From CAWIMX01 sp963792785 (GTDB lineage Bacteria; Acidobacteriota; Vicinamibacteria; Vicinamibacterales; CAVVIG01), in contig CAWBXO010000001.1 in NCBI GenBank assembly GCA_963792785.1, positions 930,001 to 994,000 on the forward strand: 64,000 nt of DNA. The letters are read 5' to 3'. This document shows positions 50,650 to 57,662 of the stretch, in pieces. Position 1 is the first letter of the stretch. Each line of letters starts with the position of its first letter. The notes beneath the pieces are model-generated. The model had not been told where the DNA came from and did not search any database. It saw nothing but the letters and a program-made list of their open reading frames with translations. Made by a program: the position numbers and the translations under genes.

Positions 50650-51114
50650 ATGCGCCGGGCGATCCTCGCCCTGGCCGGACTCTGCGTGGTGGCGCCCGGC
50701 TGCGGCCCGGCGCCACCGCCCTTCCATCCCATCGCGGACGTGAAGACCATCTGCTCGGGTGTCATCGACCCGGCCGCGATGGTCGTGTGGAACGCCGTCG
50801 GCTGGGTCGACACGGCCGACGGCACCGAGGAGATCTACCCGAAGACGGACGAGGCATGGCTGGCCGTGCGCAACGCGGCGGTCACCGTGGCCGAGTCGGG
50901 CAACCTGCTGATGATGGCCCCGCGCGCCAAGGACGACACCGAGTGGATGCGCGTCTCGCGCGCGCTCGTCGACATGGGCGAGGCGGCGGTCGCGGCGGCC
51001 GACCACAAGAGCCGCGACGAGATCTTCAGCGTCGGCGGCGACCTCTATGAGGTCTGCTCCAACTGCCACGCGAAGTACAACCCCGCGATTGCGGTGCCCC
51101 AGAGCGGGCAGTGA
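50650..51114 (+). CDS. Monoheme c-type cytochrome lipoprotein
   Basis: This 154-residue lipoprotein has the lipobox VAPGC at residues ~14-18. It is helical, with VKTICSGVIDPAAMVVWNAV and DEAWLAVRNAAVTVAESGNLL, and the heme motif CSNCHAKYNPAI sits near the C-terminus. It is a paralogue of the proteins at 40619 and 52487. It lies between the two-heme cytochrome and HupE genes with gaps of 1 and 4 bp, so it belongs to that electron-transfer operon. Confidence 0.85.
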   Translation: MRRAILALAGLCVVAPGCGPAPPPFHPIADVKTICSGVIDPAAMVVWNAVGWVDTADGTEEIYPKTDEAWLAVRNAAVTVAESGNLLMMAPRAKDDTEWMRVSRALVDMGEAAVAAADHKSRDEIFSVGGDLYEVCSNCHAKYNPAIAVPQSGQ

Positions 51115-51118
51115 GGCC

Positions 51119-51817
51119 ATGAGCCGGCCGCGGGCGCTCCGGGTTCTCACCGTCGCGGCGCTCGCCGGGCTCGTGCCCGCGGCGGCCTGGGCCCACGGCA
51201 TCACGGCCGGCAACGCGATGTTCGTGGAGGGCGTCGACGGCCCGGCGGTCGTGCCGTTCCTCTACCTCGGCGCCAAGCACATGGTGACGGGCTACGACCA
51301 CCTGCTCTTCCTGGTCGGCGTGATCTTCTTTCTCTATCGCGTGAAGGACGTGCTGCTCTACGTCAGCCTCTTCACGCTCGGCCACAGCGTCACGCTGCTC
51401 GCGGGCGTGCTGGGCGGCGTGCACGCGAACACGCACCTGGTCGACGCGATCATCGGCGCGTCGATCGTCTACAAGGCGTTCGACAACATGGGCGGATTCG
51501 AGCGCGTGTTCCACGCGCGGCCGAACCCGCGCGCGGCCGTCCTGATCTTCGGCCTGTTCCACGGCTTCGGTCTCGCGACGAAGCTCCAGGATTTTTCGCT
51601 CTCGTCGAACGGCCTCGTCGTGAACATCCTGAGCTTCAACGCGGGCGTCGAGGTCGGGCAGGCGGTGGCGCTGACGCTCGTGCTCGCCGCGCTCACGCTC
51701 TGGCGCACGCGGCCGAGCTTCCTGCACTACGCCTTCGCCACGAACACGCTGCTGATGGCGGGCGGCTTCATCCTCACCGGCTACCAGCTCGCCGGCTACG
51801 TCATCACGCGCGCATGA
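51119..51817 (+). CDS. HupE/UreJ family membrane protein
   Basis: This 232-residue integral membrane protein begins with a signal-like segment ending AAAWAHGI. The HupE/UreJ signature GAKHMVTGYDHLLFLVGVIFFLY is followed by TLGHSVTLLAGV and LIFGLFHGFGLA, with conserved His residues in membrane helices. Members are proposed nickel, cobalt or copper transporters or chaperones. In this context, beside c-cytochromes, a metal or heme-copper role is possible but unproven. The stop overlaps the next gene's start (ATGA). Confidence 0.9.
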   Translation: MSRPRALRVLTVAALAGLVPAAAWAHGITAGNAMFVEGVDGPAVVPFLYLGAKHMVTGYDHLLFLVGVIFFLYRVKDVLLYVSLFTLGHSVTLLAGVLGGVHANTHLVDAIIGASIVYKAFDNMGGFERVFHARPNPRAAVLIFGLFHGFGLATKLQDFSLSSNGLVVNILSFNAGVEVGQAVALTLVLAALTLWRTRPSFLHYAFATNTLLMAGGFILTGYQLAGYVITRA

Positions 51818-52395
51818 GCGAGACCGGCGCGCCGCCGCCGGCGGCGGTGCCCTCCACCCGGACGATCCTGATCGCCACGGCGGGCGCGCTGGCCCTGGCC
51901 GCCGCGGTGCTGCTGGCAGTCGTGCTGCCGGCGGAGTACGGCCTGGACTATCTGGGCGCGGGCCGCGCGCTCGGCCTGGTCGCGATGGGCGAGCAGCGTC
52001 CGGGCGTGCTCGCGGCGCAGCCCGGCGCCTATCACGTGGATCGCCAGCGCTTCGTGCTCGGCGCGTATCAGGCGGTCGAGTACAAGTACCGCCTCGAAGT
52101 GGGCGACAGCATGATCTTCTCGTGGCACGCCAGCGCGCCCGTGATCGTCGACATGCACAGCCAGCCCGACGGCGCCCCCGAGGGCTACGCCGAGAGCTTC
52201 ACGCGCGGCACGACCGCCGACGGGAACGGCACCTACACGGCGCCGTTCAGCGGCATTCACGGCTGGTACTGGGAGAACCTCGGGCGCGACGAGGTGACGA
52301 TCACCCTCATCTCGTCTGGCTTCTACTCGCACGCGCTGGAGTTCTACGGGGGGACCATCACCGACCACGAGGTGGGGAACTTAGAAATGCAGTAA
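51814..52395 (+). CDS. Membrane-anchored protein of the HupE-associated 'transmembrane anchor' family
   Basis: This 193-residue protein has a single N-terminal membrane helix (ILIATAGALALAAAVLLAVVL) and an extracytoplasmic beta-rich domain (GDSMIFSWHASAPVIVDMHS; GIHGWYWENLGRDEVTITL). This layout is annotated elsewhere as 'transmembrane anchor protein' and recurs beside HupE/UreJ genes. Overlap with hupE shows translational coupling, so the two products probably work together. The last codons and stop fall in the start of a repeat array. Confidence 0.85.
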   Translation: MSETGAPPPAAVPSTRTILIATAGALALAAAVLLAVVLPAEYGLDYLGAGRALGLVAMGEQRPGVLAAQPGAYHVDRQRFVLGAYQAVEYKYRLEVGDSMIFSWHASAPVIVDMHSQPDGAPEGYAESFTRGTTADGNGTYTAPFSGIHGWYWENLGRDEVTITLISSGFYSHALEFYGGTITDHEVGNLEMQ

Positions 52396-52485
52396 TGCAG
52401 GAAGGCAAGAATGCGGATCTCAGAAACGCCGCGAACGCGCGTCTCCGCATTCCTGCCTTCCTGCCTTCCTGCATTCGTGCATTTC
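52386..52485. repeat. Inverted array of TGCAGGAAGGCAAGAATGC words between convergent genes
   Basis: Left words (52386-52417) and right words such as GCATTCCTGCCTTCCTGC (52446-52485) are complementary. The array lies between the convergent anchor and cytochrome genes and reaches into the ends of both. Confidence 0.72.
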
Positions 52486-52486
52486 G

Positions 52487-52927
52487 TTACCGCCCCCGGC
52501 CGTAGTTCGGACGGTACGTCCGATGGCAGTTCACGCAGGACATGTAGAGCGGGTCGTTTAGTTCGGCGAGCGCGTCGAGGTCGCGCGCCTTGGCCGCGCG
52601 ATACGCCTTCGCGCCGGCGTCGGCCATCGCGCGGGCGTCCGTCATCCACTCGTCGCCGGGGCGCGTGCGGCCGGGCAGCGTGAGCAGCAGGCCCGACTCG
52701 GCGAGCATCAGCGTCTTCATCTGCAAGGCCTGCCAGTCGGCCTCGGTCTCTGGCGCGCGGGTGGTGATGTACAGCACCGCGTCCGACGTGGGATAGATCA
52801 CGTCGATCATGAGCTCGCTCATGGTGCTGGCGGGGCGAAGCGGGCGTGGGGTGGTGTCGGCGGGCGCCTGCGCGGGGGCGGTCTGCACCCAGACCGCCCC
52901 CGCCAAGACGAGCGCGAAGATCCGCAC
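52487..52927 (-). CDS. Secreted monoheme c-type cytochrome
   Basis: This 146-residue precursor has a signal peptide (FALVLAGAVWVQTAPAQA), the helices MSELMIDVIYPTSDAVLYIT and ADWQALQMKTLMLAESGLLL, and a C-terminal heme motif CVNCHRTYRPNYG. It is the third paralogue of the monoheme group (with 40619 and 50650) but is soluble rather than a lipoprotein. It is the last gene of a minus-strand run with a DUF6152 protein (10 bp gap), so the two are probably functional partners. Confidence 0.85.
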   Translation of the reverse strand: MRIFALVLAGAVWVQTAPAQAPADTTPRPLRPASTMSELMIDVIYPTSDAVLYITTRAPETEADWQALQMKTLMLAESGLLLTLPGRTRPGDEWMTDARAMADAGAKAYRAAKARDLDALAELNDPLYMSCVNCHRTYRPNYGRGR

Positions 52928-52937
52928 CGCTGCGGGG

Positions 52938-53363
52938 CTACTTCTGGTCGCCCGGGTCGGCGCCGTCGGTCGGCGCGCCGGTGCCCGACGAACCGAGGAA
53001 CAGCTTGCGGCCGTCCGGATACGTGATGTTCCGGCCGTTCGCGCGGTTCGAGCGGTCCTTGCTCTGGTAGCCGTCGACGATGATGACCGTGCCTTCCTTG
53101 AGCGAGTCGCGGGTGATGCCGCGGCGCAGCAGCGTGTTCGGCGTGCCGCCCTCGACCATCCAGTCCTGATCGCTGTCGGTGTCGTGCAGGTGGATCCAGG
53201 CGTGCGGGTTCACCCACTCGACCTTGGTCACCGGGCCCTTGAGGAGCACCGGCCGGTTGGCGTCGAATTCGGCGCCGAAGGCGTGGTGCGCTGCGACCGG
53301 AATGACCGCCAGTAGCACCGCCGCGCTGATTCCCGCCGCCATGAACATCGCTTTCATTCGCAT
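52938..53363 (-). CDS. DUF6152 family secreted protein
   Basis: This 141-residue protein has a signal peptide ending PVAAHHAF and a small beta-barrel-like domain with FDANRPVLLKGPVTKVEWVN, PHAWIHLHD and FDANRPV-type blocks characteristic of DUF6152. The His pair at the mature N-terminus (HHAFG) could bind metal. It is usually found with uncharacterised secreted 'NPEQRPLSER' proteins, as here (gene 53413-54513 upstream). Function unknown. Confidence 0.85.
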   Translation of the reverse strand: MRMKAMFMAAGISAAVLLAVIPVAAHHAFGAEFDANRPVLLKGPVTKVEWVNPHAWIHLHDTDSDQDWMVEGGTPNTLLRRGITRDSLKEGTVIIVDGYQSKDRSNRANGRNITYPDGRKLFLGSSGTGAPTDGADPGDQK

Positions 53364-53412
53364 GATCTGTCCCTCGTACGTTGAAAACCGCCCGCCGCGA
53401 TGATGACCGATC

Positions 53413-54513
53413 CTACCGTCCGCTCTCGACGGCGGCTTTCTCCTGCTCGAGCAGCCGCTCGCCGCGCAGGGCGTCGCCCAGCGCGTAGTTGCCCTCGTGG
53501 CACGCGTATTCGTAGATGTGGTCGTCGGTCCGCGGCCAGGGGTACTCGCCGCCCCAGGACGTGTCCCAGGTCTGCGGGTCCTCCACCGTGAACTGATACA
53601 GGACGGCGTTTGCGTCCGTGTAGCTGAACCGCTCGACGACGTGCAGGTCTTCCGTCGAGCCGCGGAAGCGCGTCTTGTCCGTGAAGTTCGTCGTGTCGAT
53701 CACGAGCGTGTCGCCGTCCCAGTGCGCCACTGAGTCGCCCATCCACTTGCGGATCGCGGACGGCGCGTGCGGCTTGTCGAACGGGATGATCCGGGCGTCA
53801 TGGTCCATCTCGTTGAGGATCATCACGCCGTCTTTCGTCTGCACGATTTGCTTGAGATTATTGTACAGCACCGGGAGGGCCGGGGGGCCGGCCGTCGATC
53901 CGAACCCCAGCAGGCATCGCTCGCTGAGCGGCCGCTGCTCGGGGTTGTCGTAGGCGCCGGCGCCGCCGCGGGCGTCGTTCTCGGCCGCGTCCGACGTCGG
54001 CTGCGCGAACCGCGCGGCCTGGCGCGCCCGCCCCGCCGCGTTCACCCTCGGCACCTGGCCGTTGGCCGGGTTCGTGATGATCGACGTCCGGAACTTGCCG
54101 TCCACGAGGATGGCGTCGGTCCCGCGGTCGATCCAGAACGTGTTGTAGCCGCCCACGTTGCCCGCCGCGCCCGTCGAGCCGTCGCCGCCGACCGGCGGCG
54201 CGTCGCGATTGGGGTCGCTCGGCAGCCCGCGCTCGAACGTGCGCCCGGCCTCCTCCGTCGCCAGACGCTTGGCCTGCGCCTCGGTCAGGAACAGGTTGTC
54301 ACCGAAGGCCCGCGGCCGATCGAGCGGGGTGAGCGTCGCGGTGTCATACGTCCCCGAGAAGTCCGGGTGCCCGTCGGGGGTGCGCGGCACCGCCTTCGGA
54401 TCGCCCTGCCCGGCCGCCCGCGGCGGCACCGCGAGCGCGAGCGCGGCCGCCACGGCGAGCGCTCCGGCGAACGTCCATGCCCGATTGCTGCGCATAGGCC
54501 TGCTCTCTTTCAT
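53413..54513 (-). CDS. Secreted protein of the NPEQRPLSER family (unknown function)
   Basis: This 366-residue precursor (ATG 54513; alternative 54495 with an SD-like GAGAGCAGG) has a signal peptide ending RAAGQ. Family blocks are TPDGHPDFSGTYDTATLTPL, GNVGGYNTFWIDRG, NPEQRPLSERCLLGFG and GDSVAHWDGDTLVIDTTNF, ending WGGEYPWPRTDDHIYEYACHEGNY (as motifs). I recognise it as a common acidobacterial secreted family without an assigned role. A partial paralogue starts at 63319 and a more distant one precedes it (54513-55547). Its start overlaps that neighbour's stop (TAATG). Confidence 0.82.
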   Translation of the reverse strand: MKESRPMRSNRAWTFAGALAVAAALALAVPPRAAGQGDPKAVPRTPDGHPDFSGTYDTATLTPLDRPRAFGDNLFLTEAQAKRLATEEAGRTFERGLPSDPNRDAPPVGGDGSTGAAGNVGGYNTFWIDRGTDAILVDGKFRTSIITNPANGQVPRVNAAGRARQAARFAQPTSDAAENDARGGAGAYDNPEQRPLSERCLLGFGSTAGPPALPVLYNNLKQIVQTKDGVMILNEMDHDARIIPFDKPHAPSAIRKWMGDSVAHWDGDTLVIDTTNFTDKTRFRGSTEDLHVVERFSYTDANAVLYQFTVEDPQTWDTSWGGEYPWPRTDDHIYEYACHEGNYALGDALRGERLLEQEKAAVESGR

Positions 54514-55547
54514 TACTGGCCGTGGGGCCCCACCCCCACGGCACTGCCGTCGCTTACGCTCCGGATCGTGATTCGACGGTCCGTTCGTTCAGTGAGCGGT
54601 TCTGCGGGGCCCTCGGCGGCGTGACGCGACCGACATACCCCACCCGACCCACCTGCCTGACCTGACCCGCATGTCTTTACCGCGGCAGTGGGTTCTTCCG
54701 GGTACTCGCCGTACATCAGCTCCTCGACGAACTCGACGCACTTGAAGTCGAGCAGCTGCATGTTCGGATCCTTGCGGCGATAGAGCGTGAGCGAGATGTT
54801 CCAGGGACGCGTGAACGTCTCCGGGTCCTCGATCCGCGCCTCGTACCGGAGGTGGTCGGCGTCGGTCGCCGTGTAGCGTTCGACGACGTGGAGCTTGTCG
54901 CTGTGGAAGTTGCCGGCGCGGTCGAACCACGTCGAGTCGTTGAAGCCGGTCACATCGACGACGAGCGTCTCGCCTTCCCAGTGGCCGAAGGACTGGCCCA
55001 TCCAGGAATCGACCGGCGCGGGGCCGGGATCCTGCAGGTAGATGTTGCGGACCGCGCCCGCGTACTCGTACGCGAAGAAGAGCGAGTTCTGCCCCTGGAA
55101 GATCTGGAAGGGATACGGCATGTAGTTCGCGCGCGGCACGCCGGGCAGGTAGCACTTGATTTCCGGATCGCGCTCGATCCAGTGCTCCTGGTTCTCCTTC
55201 TTCTTGAGCGCGGCGGCGGGCGTGTAGGGAATCGCCCCGCCCTGCACGATGCCGAGCCCCGGCGGGACCGAGCCGACCGCGCCGAGCGGGAGGACGGAGG
55301 CGGCGGGCACGGGGCCGTACGGGCCCTCGCGGAGCTGCAGGGCCGGCGCCGCCATGTGCAGTTCGATATCGTAGTTGGCCTCGCTGATCGCCTGCCAGAT
55401 CCCGTTCAGATCGGGATGGCCGTCGGCGGCCCTCGGGGCGCGGTACGCCGCTCCCTGCCCGGCCGCGGGCGTCGAAGCGATCCAGAACACCGCCAGCGCA
55501 CCCGCACACGCGCAGCCGGTCGTCACGAGCTTCAGCCAATGGCGCAT
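54513..55547 (-). CDS. Secreted protein related to the NPEQRPLSER family, with a repeat-derived C-terminus
   Basis: This 344-residue precursor (ATG 55547) has a signal peptide (WLKLVTTGCACAGALAVFWI). The body contains DGHPDLNGIWQAISEANYDI, WMGQSFGHWEGETLVVDVTGF and DKLHVVERYTATDADHLRY, which align with the neighbouring family. After the conserved end (VEELMYGEYPEEP) the frame continues for ~55 residues through a repeat segment and unusual sequence before a TAA shared with the next gene's start. The natural stop has probably been lost or displaced by repeat expansion. Confidence 0.75.
   Translation of the reverse strand: MRHWLKLVTTGCACAGALAVFWIASTPAAGQGAAYRAPRAADGHPDLNGIWQAISEANYDIELHMAAPALQLREGPYGPVPAASVLPLGAVGSVPPGLGIVQGGAIPYTPAAALKKKENQEHWIERDPEIKCYLPGVPRANYMPYPFQIFQGQNSLFFAYEYAGAVRNIYLQDPGPAPVDSWMGQSFGHWEGETLVVDVTGFNDSTWFDRAGNFHSDKLHVVERYTATDADHLRYEARIEDPETFTRPWNISLTLYRRKDPNMQLLDFKCVEFVEELMYGEYPEEPTAAVKTCGSGQAGGSGGVCRSRHAAEGPAEPLTERTDRRITIRSVSDGSAVGVGPHGQ
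54630..54670. repeat. Short CCCACCCGACCCACCTG word array inside a gene 3' end
   Basis: A single-arm run of CCCGACC/CTGACC words lies within the 3' part of the 54513-55547 gene and encodes its Gly/Gln/Ala-rich tail. The word resembles the array at 32633-32777. Confidence 0.5.
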
Positions 55548-55643
55548 CGACACACTCCTCCTCAGGCGTTGGAGGCATCCTCGCATGGGAGCACCCCGGG
55601 GTCAAGAAGTCTGCGGCCCGGAGCGCTAAGATTACGAACGGCC

Positions 55644-57438
55644 ATGCTCCTCGTCCTCATGGCGCTCGTCTTGTCCCTGACGGCCGCCCCCGCGGGCGCC
55701 GCCGACGGCCCCACCTTTGCCCGCGACGTCGCGCCGATCCTCGATCGGCATTGCGCGGCGTGCCACCGGCCGGGCGAACTCGCGCCGTTCAGCCTGCTCG
55801 ACTACCCGGACGCCCGCAGCCGCGCGCGGCAGATCGCCGAGGTCATCCGGAATCGCACGATGCCGCCCTGGCTGCCCGACCCTGGACCACACCCCTTTGC
55901 GGACGATCGCCGCCTGTCGGACGCCGAGATCGACACGATCGCGCGCTGGGTCCAGGGTGGCGCGCTGCGCGGCGACCCCGCCGATCGTCCAACGCCGCCG
56001 GCCTTCCCCGACGGCTGGGCGCTCGGCTCACCCGACCTCGTGCTGGAACTCCCGGAACCCTATCCCCTCGCGCCGGGCGGCGCGGATGTGTTCCGCACGT
56101 TCGTCCTCCCGATCCCGATCGCGTCGACCCGGTACGTGCGCGGCGTGGAAATCCGGCCGGTCGCCCGGCAGGTCGTGCACCACGCGTCCATCGCGATCGA
56201 CCCGACGCCCCAGTCGCGCGCGCTCGACGCCGCGGATCCGGCGCCCGGTTTCGAGGGCGGCATGTTCTCCGATACGGCCCGCAGCCCGGGCAGCCGCGCG
56301 CTCGGCTGGACGCCAGGGATGACGCCGGCGCTCGACCCGCCCGGCATGGCGTGGCGGCTCGATCCGGGATCCGACCTCGTGCTCCTGCTGCACCTGCTGC
56401 CGCCGCGCGCGGGCGGCACGGTGAACGTCCAGGTGCGCGTCGGCCTCTACTTCACCGACCAGGCGCCGACGCGCATCCCCCTCGATTTCAAACTGGGTTC
56501 GAAGACCATCGACATCCCGCCGGGCGACGCGGCCTACACGATCGAGGACCACCTCACCCTGCCCGTCGATGTCGACGTGCTCAGCGTGTACCCGCACGCC
56601 CACTACCTGGCCACCGACATGCGCGTCACGGCGCGCCGGCCGGACGGCACGACCGAGACGCTGCTCCACATTCCGCACTGGGACTTCCAGTGGCAGGACC
56701 AGTACCGCTACGCCGCGCCGGTGGCGCTGCCGCGCGGCACGGTGCTCACCATGCAGGTACACGTACGACAACTCGGCGGGCAACCGGCACAACCCGAGCC
56801 GGCCGCCGCACCGCGTGCGCTACGGTCCCCACTCCACGGACGAAATGGGCGATCTCTGGCTTCGTCTCCTGCCGCACTCGCGCGAGGATGCGGCCACCCT
56901 CGCGCAGACGTACCGGACGGCCGAACTCGCGCGCGATATCGCCGCCGGCGAGCGTCTCGTCGCCGACACGCCCGGCGACGCGCGCCTGCATAGCGCCCTC
57001 GGCGCGTCGTATCTCGAGGCGGGCCGCGTGGACAACGGGATGGCGGAGCTCCAGGCGGCGCTCGCGATCGATCCCGATCTCGCCGACGCCCACAACAACC
57101 TCGCGCACGGCCTCCAGGCGCGCGGCCGCGCGGCCGAGGCGCTCGCCGAGTTCCGCGCCGCCGCGCGGCTCGCGCCCGACAACGCGCTGGTCCTGCACAA
57201 CCTCGCGAGCGCGCTGCTCGACGCCGGCCTCGTCGATGACGCGATTCCCGCTCTGGAGCGCGTCGTCGCGCTCACGCCCGCCGACGTCACCGCCCGCAAC
57301 GACCTCGGCATCGCCCTCGGCTCGACGGGCCGCCTGGACGAAGCCGAGCAGCAGTTCCGTCAAGCCCTCGCGCTACAACCCGACTACGCCGACGCGAGCG
57401 CGAACCTCGCGCTCCTCGCGCAACTGCGCGCGCGCTGA
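55644..57438 (+). CDS. Cytochrome c / monooxygenase-like / TPR protein, interrupted by a +1 frameshift
   Basis: The first frame (ATG 55644) has a signal peptide and an N-terminal heme motif (CAACHRPGELAPF) in the ILDRHCAACHRPG style of the DUF1592/ascorbate-type cytochrome domain. A beta-rich domain with YPHAHYLATDMRV follows, resembling copper type II monooxygenases. At 56756/56757 one extra G (CAGGTACACG for CAGTACACG) breaks the frame. The second frame continues YTYDNSAGNRHNPSRPP and then at least three TPR units (ARLHSALGASYLEAGRVDNG; LADAHNNLAHGLQARGRAAE) to 57438. The span is one base over a multiple of three; repaired it would be 597 residues. Confidence 0.82.
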
Positions 57439-57662
57439 CGGCCGTGGCCCGCCTGGGGGGCCGGCTCGTCCCACCGTGGTCCGCTTCATCCCTGGTCTGC
57501 AAGCTGCCACGACAGAGCAGAATGGCAGCAGTATTCAACTTTATGAATCCGTCACGTCTTTTCGTGCGGGTCAGGACACAATAATTTCGCACGTCCGTTA
57601 CAACTGTGCTGGAATCGCGCGCATGTGGTCCGGGGGGTCCGGACCTTCGAGGAGGACACTAC

